The notes under the pieces were generated by a model. The model ran no database searches. It had not been told where the DNA came from and saw nothing but the letters and a program-made list of their open reading frames with translations. Shown here in pieces: positions 58,394 through 64,000 of a DNA stretch of 64,000 nucleotides. Origin of the DNA: Neofamilia massiliensis (lineage in GTDB: Bacteria; Bacillota; Clostridia; Tissierellales; Peptoniphilaceae). How positions within the stretch are numbered: the first letter of the stretch is position 1; the number at the start of each line of letters is the position of its first letter. The position numbers and the translations under genes were made by a program. Location: NCBI RefSeq assembly GCF_001299475.1, contig NZ_CYUJ01000002.1, positions 682,001 through 746,000 of the forward strand. Reading direction: 5' to 3'.

Positions 58394-58480
58394 GCCACTG
58401 TGTCGGAACTGGCAGACGAGACAGACTCAAAATCTGTTATCCTTTGGGGTGTGTGGGTTCGATTCCCACCAGTGGCACCA
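58394..58480 (+). tRNA. tRNA-Leu (anticodon CAA)
   Basis: An 87-nt class II tRNA. The acceptor stem is GCCACTG/CAGTGGC, followed by A and an encoded CCA. The anticodon stem ACAGA/TCTGT encloses loop CTCAAAA, giving anticodon CAA for UUG codons. A long variable arm and the T arm GTGGG-TTCGATT-CCCAC are present. The 3' end is followed by a cluster of short repeats. Confidence 0.95.
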
Positions 58481-58489
58481 TAGATTTAG

Positions 58490-58517
58490 TTAGATGTTAC
58501 TAGATAGCATCAGATTT
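58490..58517. repeat. Short-repeat cluster 1 beside tRNA-Leu
   Basis: Three imperfect 10-bp units in tandem (TTAGTTAGAT, GTTACTAGAT, AGCATCAGAT; the first begins just upstream). Together they form a 28-bp block that recurs about 80 bp downstream with six or seven differences. It begins about ten bases after the tRNA CCA end. Confidence 0.65.
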
Positions 58518-58521
58518 TCAG

Positions 58522-58560
58522 AAAGGCTTAAAATACACGTTTTTAGGCCTTTTTATTTTT
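58522..58560 (+). terminator. Terminator after tRNA-Leu
   Basis: AAAGGCTTAAAA pairs with TTTTAGGCCTTT (one G-T pair) and is followed by T-rich sequence. It lies between the two repeat clusters. Confidence 0.8.
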
Positions 58561-58571
58561 TGCAAATCTCA

Positions 58572-58599
58572 CTAGATGTCACTGGATAGCACTGGATTT
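58572..58599. repeat. Short-repeat cluster 2 downstream of tRNA-Leu
   Basis: Units CTCACTAGAT (starting at 58568), GTCACTGGAT and AGCACTGGAT lie in tandem with a 10-bp period. The 28-bp block matches cluster 1 at about three quarters of positions. One helical turn per unit would put all copies on one face of the DNA, as at integrase arm sites. Confidence 0.65.
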
Positions 58600-58608
58600 A
58601 AATCTACT

Positions 58609-58630
58609 TCCACACTTTCTCCACACTTTA
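58609..58630. repeat. Tandem 11-bp repeat downstream of cluster 2
   Basis: TCCACACTTTC and TCCACACTTTA stand side by side. They differ only in the last base. The remaining bases up to tRNA-Thr (58631-58738) are AT-rich with no gene seen. Confidence 0.65.
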
Positions 58631-58738
58631 TTCAATGTTAAATTAGTCATTAAACTAAAAAAGTTAGTAAAAAGTATAAAAAATATTCCTTGTCAAATTT
58701 TTATAAAGCAATTGAATTTTATAAAATTTTAAAATAGC

Positions 58739-58767
58739 TTGCTTATGGAAAGCAAATATAGTAAAAT
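58739..58767 (+). promoter_or_regulatory. Promoter for tRNA-Thr
   Basis: TTGCTT (58739-58744), 17 bp, TAAAAT (58762-58767), about 15 bp before the tRNA. Confidence 0.65.
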
Positions 58768-58782
58768 CATATTTGAACTTTT

Positions 58783-58858
58783 GCTGTCATAGCTCAGTAG
58801 GTAGAGCGCTACATTGGTAATGTAGAGGTCGGGGGTTCAAATCCCCCTGATAGCTCCA
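58783..58858 (+). tRNA. tRNA-Thr (anticodon GGT)
   Basis: A 76-nt tRNA. The acceptor GCTGTCA/TGATAGC has one G-T pair, then T and an encoded CCA. The anticodon stem CTACA/TGTAG encloses TTGGTAA, giving anticodon GGT for ACC/ACU codons. D arm (AGCTCAGTAGGTAGAGC) and T arm (GGGGG-TTCAAAT-CCCCC) are complete. Confidence 0.96.
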
Positions 58859-58871
58859 TATTTTTTAACCT

Positions 58872-58899
58872 TGCCACTATCATAGTGGTTATTTTTTTT
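58872..58899 (+). terminator. Terminator after tRNA-Thr
   Basis: CCACTA-TCA-TAGTGG forms a perfect 6-bp stem followed by a long T run. Confidence 0.8.
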
Positions 58900-58988
58900 G
58901 TAAACTTTTATTATCACGAAACTTTCACTTAATAAATTTTATATTTGTGTTTAGAAAAATTTTCCAGGGTATATAAGAGATAGTGGTA

Positions 58989-59015
58989 TTAGCACTCAAT
59001 CAAATAGACTGCTAA
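58989..59015. promoter_or_regulatory. CIRCE operator of hrcA
   Basis: TTAGCACTC, nine bases, GACTGCTAA. This matches the CIRCE consensus TTAGCACTC-N9-GAGTGCTAA except for one base in the right arm. It lies 16 bp before hrcA and downstream of a probable -10 (TATATAAG around 58970). HrcA should bind here and repress its own heat-shock operon. Confidence 0.92.
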
Positions 59016-59031
59016 CAGAGAAGGAGTTGAT

Positions 59032-60042
59032 ATGATGTTAGATGAAAGAAAAATGCTGATTCTAACTGAAATTGTGGATTATTATATTAGTTCTGCAGAA
59101 CCAATTGGATCCAGAACTTTATCAAAAATCCCAGAAATAGGACTTAGCTCAGCCACTATTAGAAATGAAATGAGTGACTTAGAAGACTTAGGGTTTTTAA
59201 CTAAGACCCACATTTCATCAGGTAGAATTCCTTCAAACAAGGCTTACAGAGAATATGTAAATCATTTCTTTAATGATGGATTAAAAGTTAATAAGAAATA
59301 TGTTGCTTCCCTTAAAGAGAGCTTAGACTATGGCGGCGAGTCTTTAAAAAACTACTATGAGGCAGCAATTAAGCTTCTAGTAGAAAAGACCAATTACTTA
59401 AGCCTAATAGTTTCACCAATTTCAAACACTAGTATTGTAGAGTTTGTAAAGGTTGAAGCCTTAGGTTCTAATAGAATTTTATTTGTTCTAGTAGGTAAAT
59501 CAGGCCATACTGCTTCTTATATATTAGATAATAGGGGCATAGATGTTGAAACTTCAATTGACGACCTTGAGGACTTTATAAAAAGACTTGTTCTAAAAAA
59601 GGACATTGAGGAGATAAAAACAATTATTAAAACCCTTGATAGTGACTTAGTTAATCGAGATTTTTATTTAAAGGTCCTAAAGAAGACTTTAGATTTTTTA
59701 GAAGAAGAAGCTTCTTATAATATATATTTAAATGGAATAGGCAATGTTATTAACTACTATGAGGAAGAAGACCATGTAAAATCTTTAATTGATTATTTAG
59801 AAGACGAGGCCAATATAATCAATATGTTTTTAAACAACGAAGGAAAAGATGTCCTTAATATAAAAATTGGGGCAGAAAACGATGAAGATATACTAAAGGA
59901 ATCTTCATTAATATATAGTAATTATGACAATGGTCTAGGACAAAGAGGAAATATAATCCTAATTGGCCCAACTAGAATGGACTATTTGAAAATTGCAAAT
60001 ATTATTTTTAACTTTTCTAAGGCCTTAAGTAATAATGAATAA
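59032..60042 (+). CDS. hrcA: Heat-inducible transcription repressor HrcA
   Basis: HrcA represses chaperone operons through CIRCE and depends on GroE for activity. The 336-residue protein has an N-terminal winged helix (IVDYYISSAEPIGSRTLSK; LSSATIRNEMSDLEDLGFL; HISSGRIPSNKAYREYV), a GAF-like middle domain, and the C-terminal IGPTRMDYLK region. AGAAGGAG lies before the ATG. First gene of hrcA-grpE-dnaK-dnaJ. Confidence 0.96.
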   Translation: MMLDERKMLILTEIVDYYISSAEPIGSRTLSKIPEIGLSSATIRNEMSDLEDLGFLTKTHISSGRIPSNKAYREYVNHFFNDGLKVNKKYVASLKESLDYGGESLKNYYEAAIKLLVEKTNYLSLIVSPISNTSIVEFVKVEALGSNRILFVLVGKSGHTASYILDNRGIDVETSIDDLEDFIKRLVLKKDIEEIKTIIKTLDSDLVNRDFYLKVLKKTLDFLEEEASYNIYLNGIGNVINYYEEEDHVKSLIDYLEDEANIINMFLNNEGKDVLNIKIGAENDEDILKESSLIYSNYDNGLGQRGNIILIGPTRMDYLKIANIIFNFSKALSNNE

Positions 60043-60056
60043 AGAGGTGATTAAAT

Positions 60057-60644
60057 ATGACGGAAGATAAAATTCTCAACGAGGAGGACCTTACTGAAGA
60101 AGACTTGTCAACTGAAGAAACACAGAATGAAGATAAGAAAAGCGAAACTTTAGATGAGGAGCAAAAAGAAGACCAACTAATAGAAGATGAGGAAAGCATT
60201 TCAGAAGAAGTATCAGTAGATGTAGAAGAATTAAAAAATCAATTAATTAGACTTCAGGCAGATTTTTCTAACTTTAAAAAGAGAGTTGAAAAAGAAAGGG
60301 AAGGCTATATTGAACTAGGGGTAAAGAAACTGGCTATAGATTTGTTACCAGTTTTAGACAACCTAGAGAGAGCTTTAAAATCCATTGAAGACTATGCTGG
60401 TGATAGCGAAATCTTCAAGGGTATTAATATGATAGATGACCAAATCGTCGATGTTTTAAAAAAGAACAACATTGTAGAAATTAAGGCGGAAGGAGAGAAG
60501 TTTGATCCTAACCTTCACCATGCAGTTGCTGTAGTTGAAACAGACGATTTAGATGAAGACATGGTAGTCGATGTATTTCAAAAGGGCTACCAAATAAAGA
60601 ATAGTGTAATTAGACCATCAATGGTTAGAGTTTCAAAAAAATAA
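60057..60644 (+). CDS. grpE: Nucleotide exchange factor GrpE
   Basis: GrpE releases ADP from DnaK. The 195-residue protein has a long acidic N-terminus (about 55 residues of Glu/Asp-rich sequence). A coiled-coil helix follows (LIRLQADFSNFKKRVEKEREGY), then the beta domain (FDPNLHHAVAVVET; VFQKGYQIKNSVIRPSMVRVSK). AGAGGTGA lies before the ATG. Second gene of the HrcA operon. Confidence 0.96.
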   Translation: MTEDKILNEEDLTEEDLSTEETQNEDKKSETLDEEQKEDQLIEDEESISEEVSVDVEELKNQLIRLQADFSNFKKRVEKEREGYIELGVKKLAIDLLPVLDNLERALKSIEDYAGDSEIFKGINMIDDQIVDVLKKNNIVEIKAEGEKFDPNLHHAVAVVETDDLDEDMVVDVFQKGYQIKNSVIRPSMVRVSKK

Positions 60645-60663
60645 ATAAAGGAGAGAATCAATT

Positions 60664-62484
60664 ATGGGAAAAATTATTGGTATAGACTTAGGTACAACAA
60701 ACTCAGCAGTAGCAGTTATGGAAGGTGGATCACCAGTTATAGTTGCTAACATAGAAGGCAATAGAACAACTCCATCAGTTGTAGCTTTTACAAAAGATGG
60801 TGAAAGACTTGTTGGTGAAACAGCAAAGAGACAAGCTATTACAAATCCAGATAGAACTATTTCATCTATAAAAAGAGAAATGGGAACTGACCACAAAATT
60901 ACAATAGACGGTAAGGACTACACTCCACAAGATATTTCAGCTATGATTTTACAAAAACTAAAGGCTGACACAGAATCTTATTTAGGAGAAAAAGTTACTG
61001 AAGCTGTAATTACAGTTCCAGCTTACTTTACAGATGCTCAAAGACAAGCAACAAAAGACGCAGGTCTTATAGCAGGCCTAGATGTAAAGAGAATTATAAA
61101 CGAACCAACAGCTGCAGCCCTAGCTTATGGTATGGACAAAGAAGAAGGTCAACACAAGATTATGGTTTATGACCTTGGTGGAGGAACCTTTGACGTATCT
61201 ATCCTTGAACTAGGCGACGGAGTTTTTGAAGTACTTTCAACAAGAGGAAACAACAAACTTGGTGGAGATGACTTTGACCAAGTATTAATTGACTATATAG
61301 CAGAAGAATTTAAAAAGGAAAATGGCGTAGACCTTAGAAATGACAAGATGAGTCTACAAAGGGTAAAGGAAGCTGCTGAAAAAGCTAAGAAAGAATTATC
61401 ATCAGCTTTATCAACTAACATCAACCTACCATTTGTTACTGCTAACGCATCAGGACCACTTCATTTAGACATGGACATTACTAGGGCCAAGTTTAATGAA
61501 CTAACAGACTTCCTAGTAGAAAAAACTGTAGGACCTGTAAATGATGCTCTTAAAGATGCAGGCCTAAAGGCTTCTGAAATTGAAAAAGTATTACTAGTTG
61601 GTGGATCTACAAGAATTCCAGCTGTCCAAGAAAGAGTAAAGAAACTTGTAGGCAAAGAACCACAAAAAGACATTAACCCAGACGAATGTGTAGCCTTAGG
61701 TGCTGCTATCCAAGGTGGAGTTTTAAGTGGTGAAGTTAAAGACCTATTACTTCTAGACGTTACCCCACTTTCACTTGGACTAGAAACAATGGGCGGAGTT
61801 ACTACAAGATTAATTGAAAGGAATACAACAATTCCTACAAAGAAATCTCAAATCTTTACTACTGCAGCTGACAACCAAACATCAGTAGACATTCACGTTC
61901 TACAAGGTGAAAGAGAAATGGCTAGAGACAATACAACTCTAGGAAGATTCCAACTTGATGGAATAGCACCAGCAAGAAGAGGAGTTCCACAAATTGAAGT
62001 AACCTTTGATATAGATGCCAATGGTATTGTTTCAGTATCAGCAAAAGACCTAGGAACAGGTAAGGAACAATCAATTAAGATAACTGCTTCTTCAAACTTA
62101 AGCAAGGAAGAAATTGACAAGAAAGTAAAAGAAGCTGAAATGTATGCTGAAGAAGATAAGAAAAACAAGGAAGCAATTGAAGTTAAAAACAATGCCGACT
62201 CTGCAGTATACCAAGCTGAAAAGACCTTAGAAGAAGCTAAAGACACAATTGATGCAGCAGACAAGGAAAAAATAGAAGGAATCATTGCTGAATTAAAACC
62301 ATTAATTGATAATGGCTCAACAGAAGAAATTAAGGCAAAGACTGAAGAATTAACCCAAGCCTTCTATGCTGTAAGCGAAAAAATGTACCAACAAGCTCAA
62401 GCAAGCCAAGACCAAGGTCAAGCAGGATCTGAAACAGTAGAAGATGCAGACTACGAAGTAGTAGACGAAGACGACCAAGAATAG
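60664..62484 (+). CDS. dnaK: Chaperone DnaK (Hsp70)
   Basis: The 606-residue Hsp70 has the ATPase phosphate loops [14 protein letters not shown] and [13 protein letters not shown], the adenosine motif [13 protein letters not shown], the linker [13 protein letters not shown], and a helical lid. The C-terminus [13 protein letters not shown] is the usual acidic tail. It starts after AAAGGAG. A hairpin after it separates dnaJ. Confidence 0.98.
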   Translation: MGKIIGIDLGTTNSAVAVMEGGSPVIVANIEGNRTTPSVVAFTKDGERLVGETAKRQAITNPDRTISSIKREMGTDHKITIDGKDYTPQDISAMILQKLKADTESYLGEKVTEAVITVPAYFTDAQRQATKDAGLIAGLDVKRIINEPTAAALAYGMDKEEGQHKIMVYDLGGGTFDVSILELGDGVFEVLSTRGNNKLGGDDFDQVLIDYIAEEFKKENGVDLRNDKMSLQRVKEAAEKAKKELSSALSTNINLPFVTANASGPLHLDMDITRAKFNELTDFLVEKTVGPVNDALKDAGLKASEIEKVLLVGGSTRIPAVQERVKKLVGKEPQKDINPDECVALGAAIQGGVLSGEVKDLLLLDVTPLSLGLETMGGVTTRLIERNTTIPTKKSQIFTTAADNQTSVDIHVLQGEREMARDNTTLGRFQLDGIAPARRGVPQIEVTFDIDANGIVSVSAKDLGTGKEQSIKITASSNLSKEEIDKKVKEAEMYAEEDKKNKEAIEVKNNADSAVYQAEKTLEEAKDTIDAADKEKIEGIIAELKPLIDNGSTEEIKAKTEELTQAFYAVSEKMYQQAQASQDQGQAGSETVEDADYEVVDEDDQE

Positions 62485-62498
62485 AAAATAAAAACATA

Positions 62499-62550
62499 AG
62501 GCTAACTTAGCAGATTTTTATAATTTGCTAAGTTGCTTTATTTTTTTTTA
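62499..62550 (+). terminator. Terminator between dnaK and dnaJ
   Basis: GCTAACTTAGCA pairs with TGCTAAGTTGC over a loop of about 15 bases, followed by a long T run. A TATAAT at 62560-62565 then offers a possible separate promoter for dnaJ. Confidence 0.8.
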
Positions 62551-62594
62551 CATATCTATTATAATTATTTAATGGAGAAAATTAAGGAGAAACA

Positions 62595-63713
62595 ATGAGA
62601 GACTTTTATGAGATATTAGGCATTGGAAGAGATGCTGATACAAATGAAATAAAAAGAGCTTATAGAAAGCTAGCAAAAAAATACCATCCTGACTTAAATC
62701 CAGGAGACGAAGAAGCAGAAAAAAACTTTAAAGAAGTTACTGCTGCCTACGAAGTCCTAGTAGATGAAGAAAAAAGATCAATATACGATAGATACGGTGA
62801 AGACGGATTAAGGTCTAACTATTCTGCCAGCGATTTTTCAGGCTTTGGAGATATATTTGACGACCTCTTTGATATATTTGGCGGAGGCTTTAGTCAAACT
62901 TATAGGACTAGGGACACAAATGGCCCAAGGCGTGGCGCAGATTTGCAAGTGCCACTAAAGATTTCCTTTAAAGAGGCTATGTTAGGAGCAGAAAAGGAAA
63001 TAAAAGTTCACAGAGAAGAAGAGTGTAAGACCTGTCACGGCAAGAAAACAGAAGATACAAGCTCCATCCACACCTGCCCAAAGTGCAATGGTAGAGGAAC
63101 TATAAACCATGTACAAAACTCTATCCTTGGACAAATGATTCAAACAGTAACTTGTCCAGATTGTAATGGAAGTGGTGAAATTGTAGATAAGCCATGTAAG
63201 GACTGTAATGGAAGTGGTAGAGAAAATGTTAAAAAGACAATTAAAGTTAGCATTCCTAAGGGAGTAGATACTGGATCAGTTATATCCCTAGGAGGCCAAG
63301 GCAACCAAGGTATTAATGGAGGTCCAGCAGGAGATCTTTTAATTTATATAGAAGTTGAAGAAGACCAAGTCTTTAAAAGAAGAGGGGCAGACCTTTATGT
63401 AGAAGTGCCAATTGCCTACTCTCAAGCAGTTCTTGGCGGAACAGTAAAAGTTCCAACAATATCTGAAATGATAGAAGAAAAAGTACCTAAGGGAACTGAA
63501 TCAGGAGATATAATAAAAATTAAAGGCAAGGGAGCTCCTTATTTAAGAGGCTCTGGCTCAGGCGACCTTTATGTGTCTTATAAAATTCACGTACCAAAAA
63601 AGGTTTCAGAAGAAGAAGAAAAACTTTTAAAGGACCTTCTAGTTGCCCAAGGTGGACAGATAGAAAAGAGCGAAAAAGGATTTTTTGAAAAGATAAAGGA
63701 TTTTTTTGATTAA
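62595..63713 (+). CDS. dnaJ: Chaperone DnaJ (Hsp40)
   Basis: DnaJ delivers substrates to DnaK and triggers its ATPase. The 372-residue protein has a J domain with the HPD motif (KKYHPDLNPG), a Gly/Phe region (FGDIFDDLFDIFGGGF), and four CxxCxGxx zinc repeats (CKTCHGKK, CPKCNGRG, CPDCNGSG, CKDCNGSG). The C-terminal substrate domains are complete. Start after TAAGGAG. Its stop overlaps the prmA ATG. Confidence 0.97.
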   Translation: MRDFYEILGIGRDADTNEIKRAYRKLAKKYHPDLNPGDEEAEKNFKEVTAAYEVLVDEEKRSIYDRYGEDGLRSNYSASDFSGFGDIFDDLFDIFGGGFSQTYRTRDTNGPRRGADLQVPLKISFKEAMLGAEKEIKVHREEECKTCHGKKTEDTSSIHTCPKCNGRGTINHVQNSILGQMIQTVTCPDCNGSGEIVDKPCKDCNGSGRENVKKTIKVSIPKGVDTGSVISLGGQGNQGINGGPAGDLLIYIEVEEDQVFKRRGADLYVEVPIAYSQAVLGGTVKVPTISEMIEEKVPKGTESGDIIKIKGKGAPYLRGSGSGDLYVSYKIHVPKKVSEEEEKLLKDLLVAQGGQIEKSEKGFFEKIKDFFD

Positions 63714-64000
63714 TGGAAAATAAATGGAATGAACTAACAATAATATGCCAATATGATCTTTGGCCAAGGCTAGAAGAATTTTTATATGAAAAAGATTTAT
63801 ATTCATTTGAACTAATTGACCCAAGAATGGAAAATATTGACAATGACTCTAACCGTTGGGACTTTATAGAAGAGGATATTTTTAAAGATGCCTTTGACGG
63901 TATTACTGTAAAATTATATTCTTCAGATGATGACGCCCTTGACCTAAAAGAAATTTCTAAAGAAATAGAAAATAAAAAATTAGGCAAGACTTATTTAGAA
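63713..64000 (+). CDS. prmA: Ribosomal protein L11 methyltransferase PrmA, N-terminal part (cut by window end)
   Basis: The reading frame from the ATG at 63713 stays open to the window end (96 codons). It encodes the N-terminal recognition domain of PrmA (ENKWNELTIICQYDLWPRLEEFL; GITVKLYSSDD). The SAM domain is not in the window. Identity rests on this domain and on the common dnaJ-prmA order in Firmicutes. It overlaps the dnaJ stop by one base. Confidence 0.8.
   Translation, partial: MENKWNELTIICQYDLWPRLEEFLYEKDLYSFELIDPRMENIDNDSNRWDFIEEDIFKDAFDGITVKLYSSDDDALDLKEISKEIENKKLGKTYLE

Overview
The window reads as chromosomal DNA of a low-GC, anaerobic Gram-positive bacterium. AT-rich codon use (AGA, TTA, ATA), strong purine-rich ribosome binding sites, a clostridial 2[4Fe-4S] ferredoxin, rubrerythrin, a CIRCE/HrcA operon and several Bacillus/Listeria-like gene orders support this. 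The SLH-domain adhesin, the glycogen cluster and the overall protein style suggest Tissierellia/Peptoniphilaceae (Anaerococcus- or Peptoniphilus-like). That family placement is an inference from style and was not tested by a search.

Layout. 1-5.1 kb: tail of ftsZ, then nrdR, rarA, and rpmE-yqhQ-prmC-prfA. 5.1-10.4 kb: rubrerythrin behind a PerR-like box, then a cluster matching Bacillus yaaO-tmk-yaaQ-(yaaR)-holB-yaaT, with a second darA-like paralogue in the yaaR position. 10.4-14.2 kb: ferredoxin and a 1021-residue SLH adhesin of mosaic composition. 14.2-32.6 kb: one compact same-strand run of rsmI-nurA-herA-glgBCDA-pulA-rpoN-gapA-pgk-tpiA-gpmI-eno. It joins DNA-end processing, glycogen metabolism, sigma-54 and lower glycolysis, and lacks the CggR gene usually found before gapA. 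32.7-36.4 kb: a TAXI-type TRAP transporter. 36.5-39.7 kb: rpsU-yqeY, a YtrA-type GntR/ABC operon and a membrane-anchored HTH protein. 40-52 kb: dut-ftsK-rimO-pgsA-cinA-recA, then a four-gene Mre11/Rad50-like module in which the Rad50-type ATPase is split into separate polypeptides, then rny. 52-58.2 kb: a zinc-ribbon membrane protein, zur divergent from znuACB with a Zur-type palindrome, and a DUF1002 protein. 58.3-64 kb: tRNA-Leu and tRNA-Thr flanking a cluster of short repeats that looks like an integrase site, then CIRCE-hrcA-grpE-dnaK-dnaJ-prmA (cut by the window end).

Most genes are housekeeping. The most unusual content is DNA-end processing: a HerA-NurA pair embedded in a metabolic operon, and a split Rad50-like ATPase with an Mre11-like nuclease directly coupled to recA. 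Together they form a bacterial set resembling the archaeal Mre11-Rad50-HerA-NurA resection machinery. Other points worth a second look are the rny gene with no normal start codon at its strong Shine-Dalgarno, the tandem c-di-AMP receptor paralogues, the tRNA-Leu repeat cluster and the mosaic adhesin.
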